Assembly (NCBI GenBank): GCA_963828855.1
Contig: CAWHGB010000004.1
Span: forward strand, 1-64,000
Reading direction: 5' to 3'
DNA length: 64,000 bases
Source of the DNA: CAVVEQ01 sp963828855
GTDB taxonomy: Bacteria; Chloroflexota; Anaerolineae; Anaerolineales; Anaerolineaceae
Part shown: piece after piece, positions 1 to 9,631 of the stretch
Layout of the letters: each line of letters starts with the position of its first letter
How positions within the stretch are numbered: the stretch's first letter is position 1
Position numbers and translations under genes: made by a program
Notes under the pieces: generated by a model
What the model was told of the DNA's origin: nothing
Database searches by the model: none
The model's input: only the letters and a program-made list of their open reading frames with translations

Positions 1-358
1 CCATTGAAATGCGAATTTGATTCAAAACGGGCAGCAGCTCATCCGGCGGAGCATTCTTGCCGATAAAATAATCTGCGGTTGTGCTCCGGATCAATTCAGC
101 TGCCCCGGGTTCGGAGGTAAGAATGACCGTACGGGGTTGGTGCTCCAAATGTGGCAATTCGTTAAGCAGATCCTTTACCGGTTGGGAGGCTAGTTCTCCA
201 TCCAGAATAAGTGCGTCCGGCTGCGAACCCTTCAATTGGGTTATTAAACCGGGAAGACGGTCCGCCAGGCCAACAACGATCAAATCGGTCTCATTTTCCA
301 GGAATAAGAGCAGCGCCAGCCTGAGCTTCTCATCCGTACTGGCAATGAAAATCCGCAT
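1..358 (-). CDS. Response-regulator receiver-like protein (C-terminus beyond window)
   Basis: Reading from an ATG at 358 towards position 1, 119 codons are open with no stop, so the gene runs off the left edge. The product begins MRIFIASTDEKLRLALLLFL and has the alternating hydrophobic pattern of a CheY-like receiver. A DALILD strand ends in the likely phospho-acceptor aspartate near residue 50, and TVILTS resembles the strand carrying the conserved Thr/Ser. The usual acidic pair after the first strand is weak (ASTDE), so it may be a degenerate receiver. It lies on the same strand as the kinase/LuxR pair, behind a terminator-like hairpin. Any output domain is outside the window. Confidence 0.6.
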   Translation of the reverse strand, partial: MRIFIASTDEKLRLALLLFLENETDLIVVGLADRLPGLITQLKGSQPDALILDGELASQPVKDLLNELPHLEHQPRTVILTSEPGAAELIRSTTADYFIGKNAPPDELLPVLNQIRISM

Positions 359-688
359 GATTCCCACCTGTTTATTTTTGGGTGACAATATTTTTCTGCC
401 TCTGGTTGCCGTACGCCGAATGAGGATAAAGAATGCAGAATGACCGGATTATTTTTCAGCATCCCTTGGTACCATAATATTGCGAACAGGAAGTGAATAG
501 CATCTACCATTCAGACCATATCCCAATAGGCAGAAAGGTCTATTGCTTACTTGCCGAGCCTGTCTGCAGGTAGAATTTCCACGGTTTTCACAACGGAAAT
601 GTGAACTCCCTCTTAATATTCCAGAAACCCGGATGGTTGGCATCCGGGCTTTATGGTTCAATTTATTATTCCATCAACTTCGCAAGTA
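359..688. other. Intergenic region between receiver gene and LuxR regulator
   Basis: About 330 bp without a convincing gene; the short ORFs here look random. It should hold the promoter of the left-edge receiver gene (minus strand) and the 3' end of the luxR transcript. The only clear structure is the hairpin at 628-648. Confidence 0.5.
628..648 (-). terminator. Hairpin terminator after LuxR regulator
   Basis: CCCGGATG and CATCCGGG form a perfect 8-bp stem with a 5-nt loop, 40 bp past the LuxR stop. On the minus strand the stem is followed by TTTCTGG, a weak U-tract. It probably ends the kinase/LuxR transcript. Confidence 0.55.
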
Positions 689-1330
689 CTAAGGCACCAG
701 GCCGTATTGTTCTGCCAGGAAGGCTGCCTCCGTCCGGTTGGAAGCCCCCAACTTTTGAATACAGGCGCTGACATGGTGTTTGGCTGTGGCAGTGCTGATC
801 ACCAGCCGCTCTGCAATTTCCTCATTGCTCAATCCCTGGATAATCAGTTCCAGGACCTCCTTTTCCCGCCTGCTCAGATCACCCCCCGGGGGTTGCGGGT
901 TAGTCTTGGCACGGATTAACGCCTGGGTGGCTTCGGGGGCAAGGGTGGGGCGTCCCGCATACGCTGAACGGATGGCATTCGCCAGATCGTCAATCGGGGC
1001 ATTCTTAAGCAAATAGCCGATCGCGCCGGCTTCCAGGGATTTCTGGACCAGGTCATCCTTGGGGTAACTGGTCAGGATGATGACCTTCACCCTGGGAAAT
1101 TTTTCAAGTACGGCCCGGGTGGCGGAGATCCCATCCATCCCAGGCATGACAATATCCATCAGGATCACATCCGGGGTATTTTTCTGGCAAAGAAGGAGGG
1201 CTGTGCTGCCGTTTTCGGCTTCACCGACCAGTTCCAGGTCATCATAAACCAGGAGCATATTCTTCAACCCGTCGCGGACGACTGGGTGGTCATCAACGAT
1301 CATAACCTTTATCATTTGTAGGTCACTCAT
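689..1330 (-). CDS. NarL/LuxR-family response regulator
   Basis: A 213-residue DNA-binding response regulator. Residues about 7-125 are the receiver, with the acidic pair DD at 13-14, phospho-acceptor D59 in VILMDIVMP and the conserved Lys in LLKNA. Residues about 150-210 are a LuxR C-terminal helix-turn-helix (LSRREKEVLELI, then GLSNEEIAERLVISTATAKHH). I start at MSDLQ (1330) because the longer reading frame adds 29 residues that belong to no receiver fold. MIKVM (1315) is an alternative. It starts 16 bp after the stop of the histidine kinase on the same strand, so the two form a two-component operon. Its targets are unknown. Confidence 0.9.
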   Translation of the reverse strand: MSDLQMIKVMIVDDHPVVRDGLKNMLLVYDDLELVGEAENGSTALLLCQKNTPDVILMDIVMPGMDGISATRAVLEKFPRVKVIILTSYPKDDLVQKSLEAGAIGYLLKNAPIDDLANAIRSAYAGRPTLAPEATQALIRAKTNPQPPGGDLSRREKEVLELIIQGLSNEEIAERLVISTATAKHHVSACIQKLGASNRTEAAFLAEQYGLVP

Positions 1331-1346
1331 GGTTCGTCTGTTCTCC

Positions 1347-4106
1347 TTACCCCTTCCACGTGAGGACGATCCTGGTGCCAATACCGGGACGGCTTTTAAC
1401 GCGCAAGGTGCCGCCAATCTGAGCTGCCCGTTCTGACATGATACTCATCCCCAAATGCCCCGCCGGAATAACACGGGAATCGAACCCCTGCCCATCATCC
1501 TCGATCTCAAGCTTAATTTGCTTTGGCTCTTCAACCAGGTTCATTTTAATCAGGTTTGCCTGGGCGTGATTAATGGCATTATTCAAGGATTCCTGGGCAA
1601 TGCGATAAAAGGTCAGGGTGACATCTTCGGGCAGCCTGCGATCACCCGTTACAGATAGGGAAATTACTGCGCGGGTGCGCACCCGGCCGGCATCAACCAG
1701 CGTGGATATTAACTGTTTCAGGGTCTGGTTGTGCAGCTCGCCGGAGCGCAGCTCAAGCAATAATGATCTCATCTCCGCCAATGCGCCGCGGATCAACACG
1801 TTGAGCTTCTCCAAATTCTGGCGCGCGATGCCCTGATCTTTTTCCCAGATACGCGGGGTTGCCTGGGCAAGCACGCTGGCTGTGAAGAGGGTCTGGGTGA
1901 CCGAGTCGTGCAGCTCCTGTGCCAGGTGGTTACGCTCTTCGTAGGCGGCAGCCATCTGGACCTGCTCCAACAGCAGGTTGTTTTCAATCACGACCGCGGC
2001 CTGATTGGCCATCGATTCGGCAACCTTAAGTTCCTCCTCAGAGAAACCCTCCCGACCAGCACCACAGATGACCAAAAGACCGGTCAGCCGGTCCTTCCTG
2101 AGGATGGGTATCCCCAACCACGGGCAGTCCTCGGTAACGAATAGTTCCGTCAGCCTGCGTGCAAATGTTTTTAAGTCCTCCGACGGTTCGCCCTCAATCT
2201 TTCTATTTAAATGCACGGGTTTTCCGGGCTCCAACACTTGCGCGAGCGTATGCGCTGACTCGCCGGTTAAGAGAAGATCCTCCGCTTTTTCCGGGCTTGC
2301 GGGCTGGCTGGCTTTTATTCGCCAACCTTCCCTTTCAAACATGATGATCGCTGAGTGGCGATGATCCACGATCATTTGCAATCTTTCAAGGATCCGTTTT
2401 AAAACTTCCTCCAATCCCTGGGAATTGGTGATCTCTTGCGAGAGTTCCAACAGGGTGGATAATTCGCGAGTTCGTTCTGCAACGCGCTGTTCCAATAGCT
2501 GGCTCGCCTGGACCCGTTCGGAGATATCCGTGACCACGGCAATGGATCCCTTGAATACCTTGCCTCCTTGGAAGATCGGCATGGGACCAACCATCACGAT
2601 TAAATTCCGTTCCATCCTTCCGGCGTAATGTGACTTCATAAGGGGAGTCATTTCCCGCCTGTCTTCCGGAGAACTGCTCTTTGAGGACCAGTCGATTTTC
2701 CTCGTCTGCAACGGTGTAAACAGATTTCCCAATGAGCTCTTCCGATGGGTACCCGAGCATCTCTGCCAAGCGTGGATTGACGAATGTAAAGTAGCCGTTT
2801 TCATCAATTTCGGCGAGACCCTCGTTCATTGTCTCCACCAGGTTGCGGTATCGGGATTCTCTTTCCTGGTTTTCGAGATCTGCCTGTTCTTTTTCTGATT
2901 TCAGCAGGTTGATGCGGTCAGCCAGGGCGATCGCCCAAAAGGCGATCAGCCAGACGATTGCCAGTCGGTAGGATTGTTCGGTAAAAATGGTACTGGGAAT
3001 AAAACCTATGCGGACAAGGATCAGGAGGATCAATGCCAAAAAAAAGCCTGCCCAGGATACCAAGAAGAACCTGGCGGGGCGATACCCGCCTCTCCAGGAG
3101 ATAACACCTGCAAATCCCGCCAACCCCAGGGAGAGAATGTCCAAAGGGGATGACGAGATGGCCATGAAATGATAACTGACAAAGGGTATTAGCAGAAGGA
3201 GGACCCCCCAGCAGATCAATGCGATGTTGAAGATGCGGTGAAGTCTCGGTTTTCGCACTCCAAGTTCCAGGAAATTATCTGTGAACTTGAGCATGGAGGC
3301 GAAAAATAGAATATAAAAGAGGGCGACCGCATAAAGGTTTATCCCTGGTTGGTTTGGCCACAGGTATTGACCGCCGATGCCATCGTAAGAAATTAAAAGC
3401 AGGAGACCGCTCAGAAGGAAGAAAATAAAGTAAAGGTAATTTGCTTCCCGCAGCGACAAAAGCAGGAACAGGTTGAAGGCCAGCATGATCAGGAAAACCC
3501 CGTAAAACACCCCCAGCAGCAATAGATCTGTGGTGCTCGACTGGAGGAACGCTTTTTGAGACCAGACCGTGAGCGGAATGGTGATTGAAGCACCGCTCTG
3601 GAACCGCATATAAAAGATTTGCTGGTCATTTTCAGGCAAGGGGAGGTCGAAAACGATATGGTGGTTTTCAACATCGCGGGTGTTGAAGGGTCTATTAGCA
3701 CCTGTCTGCCTGGCAATGAAACCCTCCCCTTCGGGAGAGGGCAGGTATAGATCTACATACTGCATATTCGAAAAGGCCAATTCCAACAGCCAATTCTCGC
3801 TCAGGTGGCTCTCGTTCTTCAACCGGAAGCGTACCCAGTATGTCGAACTTGAAAAACCCGAAGTTTGGAGTTTCAACAGTGCTGGCTTCGAACTTGTCTG
3901 AATATGCAGGGGAAGCTGACCTCCTGGATGGTCAGGTTTCCAGTGGGATCTTCCAGGATCTGCAAATAACGTCCAAGCTGATATTCGCCCTGATCATCAT
4001 TGAGGATCAGAGTGGGGGGTGGGTTCAAGTCCTCGCTTTGAGCCAGAGGGAGTACCCAAAACACCAGCATGGATAATAGGATCAATAATTGAGGAATCAT
4101 TGACAT
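1347..4106 (-). CDS. Sensor histidine kinase, 7TMR-DISM/PAS/GAF/HisKA_3 (two frameshifts)
   Basis: The coding sequence lies in three frames (about 4106-3885, 3876-2615 and 2615-1347) that join into one protein of about 920 residues. Order: signal peptide (LLILLSMLVFWVLPLAQS); extracellular 7TMR-DISMED2-like domain (YWVRFRLKN); seven membrane helices; PAS domain (YRNLVETMNEGLAEIDENG); coiled linker; GAF domain; a NarX/DegS-type dimerisation domain with the phospho-accepting His in ELHDSVTQ; and an HATPase with DDGQGFD and GLG-like HLGMSI. At the second junction, removing one A from TTTAAT restores a normal PAS strand (RKDGTEFIVMV). The DISM part suggests sensing of a small extracellular ligand, possibly carbohydrate. 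The partner regulator is immediately downstream. Confidence 0.85.
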
Positions 4107-4226
4107 TCAGTAACCTAATTTTACTGCCAGATCGTTTATCAGGTAACTGGTCTTGTCAAAGCAGTCGTTTCGCAATTCGGAAGCTTTCTTCCATCCCTGG
4201 TTTTTAATGATTCGCCATCGTGTAAA

Positions 4227-4248
4227 ATATGGCAATATCTAGCCATAT
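4227..4248. promoter_or_regulatory. Inverted repeat in kinase/SulP divergent spacer
   Basis: ATATGGC and GCCATAT form a perfect 7-bp inverted repeat with an 8-nt AT-rich spacer, 60 bp before the SulP start. It lies in the 202-bp spacer between the divergently transcribed kinase and transporter, so it is a candidate operator. No known regulator was matched. Confidence 0.35.
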
Positions 4249-4308
4249 ATATTTACTATTCTTTAGGGTGATTGTTGTAAGTCTATTCAGGCTTATTTGA
4301 GGTGTTCT

Positions 4309-6074
4309 ATGTTAAAAGAAATCCTGAGTAAAAAATCTTTGAACCGGTATGTTCCCAGCATCGGCTGGATGAGAACCTACCCGCGTGAATGGCTGCGAGA
4401 TGACCTGGTTTCGGGGGTGGTGGTCGGCATGATCATGGTCCCGGTGGCCATGGCTTATGCCCAGATGGCGGGGGTCCCCCCGCAGGCAGGGCTTTATTCG
4501 GCGATCGTGGGAATGACGGCATACGCCATCTTTGCCACCAGCCGCCACATGAAGGTCACCACCAGTTCCACCATGTCCATCATGTCCCTGGCGGTGGTGG
4601 CTCCGCTGGCTGCCGGGAATCCTGTCGACCTAATGACCTATTCATCCGCGCTGGCCATCACCGTGGGCGTCATCCTGCTCGTGCTTTCCTTGCTGAAGCT
4701 TGGGTTTTATTTCCGATTTCCTGGCAAAGTCGGTCATGACGGGGTATGTATTCGGGGTCGCCTGCCTCATCGCAGTCAGCCAGCTCCCAAAGATTTTCGG
4801 CGTACCCGGTGGAAGCGGTGACTTCTTTCAACAAATGTCGCAGTTCATTAATCAACCTGCCAGATACCAATCCCTACTCGCTGGCGCTCGGGATTGGAAC
4901 CATCATCATTATCTTCGCGATCAGGCGATTACAAGCCACTGGTCCCGGGCGCGCTGATCGCCTTGGTACTGGGCACTATGATCACTTCCTATTTCGATCT
5001 CAACGCCTTGTACGGGGTAAGCGTTGTTGGTTACATTCCCACCGGAATGCCAGCCATTTCAATCCCGAGGATTGATCTAACCACTCTCGGCTTCCTTATC
5101 ACCGGCGCGGCGGGAATCGTGTTCCTGGCAGCCGGGGAAACACTCGGCACCGGGCGGGCCTTTGCTGCAAAATACCATTATGAAGTGGATGCAGACCAGG
5201 AGCTGCTGGGAATGGGGGCAGCCAATATCACCTCGGGGTTGTTCAGCGGGATCACCATCGATATGAGCCTTTCCAGCACTGCCAGCGGTGAATCAGCCGG
5301 AGAGCGCACCCAGCTTTCCTCGCTGGTAAGCGCGGGCTTGATCCTGCTGGTTGTTCTCTTCCTGGCACCGTTGCTTCAGAACCTGCCCACTGCTGTTCTG
5401 GGGGCTATTGTCCTCAGCTCGATCCTGGGTTTATTCAATGTGGCGGAGATCAAACGCTATTATTACCAGCGAAAAACGGATTTTTATCTGGCAATCACAG
5501 CCCTTGTCGGTGTTGTGCTTACATCCGTGATGACAGGTCTGACTATCGCTGTTATGCTCTCGGTGGTGATGCTGCTTTACCGCGCCAGCCGGCCGTATAT
5601 CGCGATATTCGGGAAACGACCGGATGCTCCCGGGCAGTTATCGGATATTTCGTCGAAACAAGGAAGCTGTGCTGGTCCCGGGATTGGTGATCCTGCGCCT
5701 GGATGCACCACTCTATTTCTTCAATGCCAACGTCGCCCGCACGCAAATCCTCGGAGCAGGTTCGAAAGAACACTCCCAAAGCCATCCTATTGGATCTGGG
5801 CGCCAGCGCGGACCTGGATATCGGTACCTCGGATATGCTGATGACTCTGGTCAGCGACCTGCGCAAGGCTGGGGTCGAGCTGCTCTTTTCCCAGGTGCGC
5901 GGTTCGGTCCGCGACCGGATGCGACTGACCGGACTGCTCGAACTGGAGGGAACCGACCATCTCTACCCAAGCATTGACGCTGCCGTTAAAGCCTTTGAAG
6001 CATCGCAAAAACCCAAGCGGAAAATGAAGAAAACACCCCCGGACGGTGAATCCCAGCAGTTGCCCAAGGCGTGA
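4309..6074 (+). CDS. SulP-family anion permease with STAS domain (several frameshifts)
   Basis: An inner-membrane SLC26/SulP transporter (sulfate, bicarbonate or similar anion) of about 585 residues, a normal family length. It is read in pieces 4309-4710, 4705-4860, about 4855-4920, 4920-5640, 5625-5755 and 5750-6074. The N-terminus shows the SulP signature (DLVSGVVVGMIMVPVAMAYA, then AGVPPQAGLYSA). The middle has helices and a loop rich in small residues (AANITSGLFSG, STASGESAGERTQ). The C-terminus is a cytoplasmic STAS domain (ILLDLGASADLDIGTSDML). At about 4710, removing one T from TTTT restores the frame. The substrate cannot be told from sequence. It is divergent from the two-component pair, so that pair may regulate it. 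Confidence 0.8.
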
Positions 6075-6084
6075 AAGAAATATC

Positions 6085-6631
6085 CTATCGATCCATCCGG
6101 TAAAGGACCAGGTAGGTTAAGGGAATCGTTTCGATCTTCCGAAAACCAGCGCGCTCGGCGAGGGTGATCACCACGTTGGCATCAAGGCGGTGATCGAGGG
6201 GAGGACCAAATTCCTGCTCTTCATCCCGCCATTCCAACACCACCAGCCTGCGGCGGGTAACCCGGTGAGCCTCTGCCAGGGCCGCAGCGATATCATCGGT
6301 TTCGTGCAGCAGCAACCCCATGAATAGAAGGTCGAAGCTGCGATCCGGGAAGGGCAGCGCTTCCGCTACACCCTCCTGGAAGGTGCCGGAAGGAACAAAT
6401 TGCCGCGCGACTCTCAGCATCTCCGGGTTGACATCCACGCCGGTCACATGGAATCCCCTTCGCAGCGAATGCCTCCGCAAAGAGCCCTGAACCGGTGCCG
6501 ATATCCAGGACTGCCGCGGGGTGGTCCAACCCTTCCAGGGAAAGATCGATCACGCGGTCAACTTCCATACGCGCGACCCGTTCGGGGTCGCGCAACCGTT
6601 CGATCTCGCGGGAAAACCTTTTTTCGTGCAT
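6085..6631 (-). CDS. Class I SAM-dependent methyltransferase (one frameshift)
   Basis: Starts at MHEKRFSREIERL (6631). The first part runs to about 6460 and the rest follows in another frame to the stop at 6085, giving about 180 residues. Motif I is VLDIGTGSGLFAEAFA, followed after the frame change by VTGVDVNPEMLRVAR (motif II acid), AEALPFPDRSFDLLF (motif III) and a C-terminal strand ending VLYRMDR. This is the Methyltransf_11 pattern; the substrate is unknown. It starts 5 bp after the stop of the aldo/keto reductase on the same strand, so the two are probably co-transcribed. Confidence 0.75.
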
Positions 6632-6636
6632 AGGGG

Positions 6637-7604
6637 TCACAACCTCCGGGAGGCTTCGTCCAGCCTGGCGAGTTCTTCTGGCAGAGAGAATGAAATTCAT
6701 CGCTCCAGCAGCTTCCTGTGCCTGGTAGACCTTGGTCGCGCCGGGGATGGTCACCACCGTATCCCCCGCAAAATTTATCACCCAGTTCAGCGCAACCTGC
6801 CCGATGGTCGCCTGGTGCTTTTGCGCAATTTCCTCCATAATGGCAATCAGCGGACGGGTGCGTTCGATTCCGCGCTTCAAGGATGTTCTCCATATCCAGC
6901 TTTTCTGTTCCAGTGCTTCCGGGTTCTTGTGATACTTCCCTGTCAGGAGCCCCCGTTCCAGCGGGGTGTAGGCAATGATGGTCACGCCCAGTTCCTTCGC
7001 CGTTTCCAACACACCGTTCTTTTCAATATTCCGGTGCAGAAGGCTGTAATACACCTGGTTGACCGCCAGGGGTAAACCCCGTTTTACCAGGGCTGCATGT
7101 GCGCGGCGCATCCTTTTCGCGCTGAAATTGCTCACGCCTACCGATCGGATCTTACCCGCCTCCACCAGGTCCGCCATCGCGTTCATTTCCGTCTTCAATG
7201 GAGGAAAAGCTGGTGGGTTGGTGAACCATGAAGTTGGCGATGCTGTAAGGTTCCAGGAAGCGCAACCGGTCCTCGATGCTTGTGGGGATGGTTTTTGCGG
7301 TACGCAGGAAGGGATTCCATTTGGTCGCGACGAGGATATCCCCATCCTTCTTTCCGGCCGCTTTTAACCCGTCCGCCAGAGATTTTTCCGAAACGCCCTG
7401 ACCGTAGAGCTCAGCGGTATCGAACCAGTTGATACCCCCATCCAGGGCAGCTTTGATGACAGCGTTCTTCTCCTCCTGCGGAATCACAGGGAACGCCCTG
7501 CCGAGCAGCCCACCCCCGCCGGACATTTCCATCATCCCGAGACCGATGGGCGTGATCCGTAAATTGGTTTTTCCGAGAGAGCGCATTGCTGTTGCGAGTT
7601 TCAT
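6637..7604 (-). CDS. Aldo/keto reductase (frameshifted)
   Basis: An NADPH-dependent TIM-barrel oxidoreductase of about 320 residues. The catalytic tetrad is visible: Asp in WFDTAELYG, Tyr in the same motif, Lys in VATKWNP and His in FMVHQPT. After a frame change near 7200 the protein continues with GKIRSVGVSNFS, NQVYYSLLHRN, AYTPLERGLLTGKY and the cofactor-binding TIPGATK. A second frame change near 6690 restores the family-typical end LPEELARLDEASRRL and a TGA at 6637. Without that correction the ORF falsely fuses to the methyltransferase downstream. Substrate unknown. Confidence 0.82.
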
Positions 7605-7687
7605 TTTTATGAGCCTTCCTTTTTCAAAGTCGAGGTTGGATTATACTCTGGGCAGCTTTCTTGATTTGGATTTGTGAAAGGTTGCAA

Positions 7688-8725
7688 ATGCTACAGTTAT
7701 TGGACGATATGCAAACCCTAGCTGCGAAGGGTGAGGTTTTCGCACTCGCCACCGTGATCGACCGTAGCGGTTCCGCCCCCCGCTCCACCGGCGCGAAGAT
7801 GCTGGTGCGGCAGGATGGCGGTATCGCCGGGACGGTGGGCGGCGGTATCCTGGAAGCCAACGTGCAGGCGCTGGCCGCGCGGGTGATGGCGGAACGCCGG
7901 GCGCTGGTGGAAGGATTCAAATTCAGCGGAAAGGACGCCGCTTCCATGGACGCGATCTGCGGCGGACAGGTGGAGGTGCTGGTCGAATGGATCGATCCCC
8001 GTGATGGGCAAACCGCGGAAGTGATCGCCGCTCTTGGGGATGCCCTCCAGGGGCATTGCAAGGCCTGGCTGGTCACGATATTCGACCCGCAGTCGGCAGC
8101 CACCACGCACGCTCTCGTCACCGCGGAGGGCGGCGTTACCGGCAGTCTGCCCACTGAAATTTCCGAGGAAACCGTGAGGGGCGCGCGTGTTCCCTGCCAG
8201 GTGCCGGCTGGCAAGCATTCAGTGATCATCGAACCGCTGAACATTTCCGGGTCTGCGCTGATCTTCGGCGCCGGGCATGTCTCCCGCAGCCTGGCAGAAT
8301 TTACAGAAGCGGTCGGCTTCCGCACTGTGGTGGTGGATGACCGCCCCGAGTTTGCCAGCCGCGAACGCTTCCCGGGCGCGGACGATATCATCGTGCTGGA
8401 GAACTTCGAAGATCTGCTGCAAAAGGTGGAGGTCGATGGGGGAAGCTACGCGGTGATCGTTACCCGCGGGCACCTGAACGACCAGGCTGTACTCGAGCAG
8501 CTACTACGCTCCCCGGCCGCCTATATCGGCATGATCGGCAGCCGGCGGAAGTGCGAGCTGATCTTCCAGGATCTTCGACGCCAAAAAGGATTTTCGGAAG
8601 CCGATATCCGCCGGGTGCATGCCCCCATCGGAATCCCCATCCAGGCTGAGACGCCAGAGGAGATCGGCGTCAGTATCGTGGCGGAGATGATCCAGCTCCG
8701 TGCGAAGCTGTTGACCAATCCGTAA
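7688..8725 (+). CDS. XdhC/CoxI-family protein
   Basis: A 345-residue protein like XdhC, which binds molybdenum cofactor and matures or sulfurates it for xanthine-dehydrogenase-type enzymes. The N-terminal XdhC_CoxI part shows RSGSAPRSTGAKMLV, GTVGGGILEA and ICGGQVEVLVE, where the Cys is the conserved one. The C-terminal Rossmann-like part begins near residue 195 (ALIFGAGHVSRSLA) and continues with VVDDRPEFA, TRGHLNDQAVLEQLL, YIGMIGSRRK and HAPIGIPIQAETPEEIGVSI. I chose ATG 7688 (MLQLLDDMQ) over an upstream in-frame ATG because the family starts at this point. No molybdenum hydroxylase gene is nearby. A methyltransferase follows after 3 bp. Confidence 0.88.
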   Translation: MLQLLDDMQTLAAKGEVFALATVIDRSGSAPRSTGAKMLVRQDGGIAGTVGGGILEANVQALAARVMAERRALVEGFKFSGKDAASMDAICGGQVEVLVEWIDPRDGQTAEVIAALGDALQGHCKAWLVTIFDPQSAATTHALVTAEGGVTGSLPTEISEETVRGARVPCQVPAGKHSVIIEPLNISGSALIFGAGHVSRSLAEFTEAVGFRTVVVDDRPEFASRERFPGADDIIVLENFEDLLQKVEVDGGSYAVIVTRGHLNDQAVLEQLLRSPAAYIGMIGSRRKCELIFQDLRRQKGFSEADIRRVHAPIGIPIQAETPEEIGVSIVAEMIQLRAKLLTNP

Positions 8726-8728
8726 ATC

Positions 8729-9292
8729 ATGAAATTGAAGATCGATCATTTCGGCTTCCTGGCCTCCAGTTACGAGCGCCTGATCACCGTAAGCGAGCCA
8801 GTGAAGCTGCTGGAACTTCTTGATCCCCCTCCGGCTGGCGCTATACTGGATGTCGGAGGTGGCACTGGCCGGGTGGCGCAATTCCTTGCCGAAAAATCCC
8901 GCCTGACCGTTGTATCAGATCCCTCGCAAAAAATGCTGCTTTACGCCAGCCGGAAGGGCTCGCTGAGATGCGTCCGATCCCCCGGCGAAAGTCTGCCTTT
9001 CCCGTCCGGTTTCTTCGACAGGGTGACGATCGTGGATGCTTTGCATCACGTAAATGATCAATCCCGGGTGGCGGCTGAGCTCTGGCGGGTGCTCAAATCC
9101 GGCGGCAGGCTCGTGATCGAGGAACCGGATTTCCGCACCTTCTCTGTGAAGTTGATCGCTATCGGAGAGACACTCCTTCTGATGGGCAGCCATTTTTTAA
9201 CCCCGGCGCAGATCGCTGCGCTCTTTCCAGCAGGGAATACCCGCGTGGAAGCGCAGGACGCAACTGCCTGGATTGTCATAGTCAAGGATTAA
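8729..9292 (+). CDS. Class I SAM-dependent methyltransferase
   Basis: A 187-residue Methyltransf_11-type enzyme. Motif I is ILDVGGGTGRVAQFLA, with the acidic motif II in VVSDPSQKML, ESLPFPSGFFDRVTIVDALHHV as motif III, and LWRVLKSGGRLVIEEPD as the post-III strand. It begins 3 bp after the xdhC-like stop and is surely in the same transcript. It is short for the family (often 200-260 residues) but looks complete. A role beside XdhC is not known to me. Confidence 0.82.
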   Translation: MKLKIDHFGFLASSYERLITVSEPVKLLELLDPPPAGAILDVGGGTGRVAQFLAEKSRLTVVSDPSQKMLLYASRKGSLRCVRSPGESLPFPSGFFDRVTIVDALHHVNDQSRVAAELWRVLKSGGRLVIEEPDFRTFSVKLIAIGETLLLMGSHFLTPAQIAALFPAGNTRVEAQDATAWIVIVKD

Positions 9293-9631
9293 CCACCAAG
9301 CCCCCAATGTAGGGGCGGACGGCCGTCCGCCCCTACCGCATACCTAAATCAATACAATTCGAATCCTAAAATTTCGCCATTGCGTCGTTGTGGATTAAGC
9401 AGATGGGACAAAACTGCAGCAACATATCAAAATAGTCCAAGTCTGATTTGATCTATAATCAACAGGTGTCAGGTCGATGCCGGGGATAAAAAATCGGCAT
9501 ACCCGGATTTTTTGAAGCACATTTTGGAATCAGAATAGAACAATCGACAAGCTTTACCTCTTGCTGATCAATTTATTGGTATTCTGGGCAGGAACTCTGC
9601 CGGGAAAAATAAATTAGAACGAGGAGGAGAA
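9293..9631. other. Intergenic region with palindrome and promoter space
   Basis: About 340 bp without a gene. It holds the 28-bp palindrome at 9309-9336, which may end the xdhC transcript, then AT-rich sequence that should include the promoter of the LysM protein. A strong Shine-Dalgarno AGGAGG lies 5 bp before the ATG at 9632. Confidence 0.5.
9309..9336. repeat. 28-bp perfect palindrome (REP-like or terminator)
   Basis: GTAGGGGCGGACGG is followed directly by its exact reverse complement, centred at 9322/9323. The sequence resembles short dispersed GC-rich palindromes seen in many genomes. It lies 17 bp after the methyltransferase stop and is followed by no U-tract, so a repeat element is as likely as a terminator. 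Confidence 0.6.

Noticed and set aside
449..661. 70-codon minus-strand frame between the receiver and LuxR genes
   Set aside because: Composition is random (Arg/Cys-rich), it covers the terminator hairpin, and it has no ribosome site.
2600..2640. Programmed ribosomal frameshift in the sensor kinase
   Set aside because: No slippery heptamer with a downstream structure was evident, and the same kind of break occurs in many unrelated genes here.
6293..7345. Apparent aldo/keto reductase-methyltransferase fusion in one 350-codon frame
   Set aside because: Restoring the frame near 6690 gives the normal reductase C-terminus and a TGA at 6637, and the methyltransferase has its own ATG at 6631. The fusion is produced by a base error.
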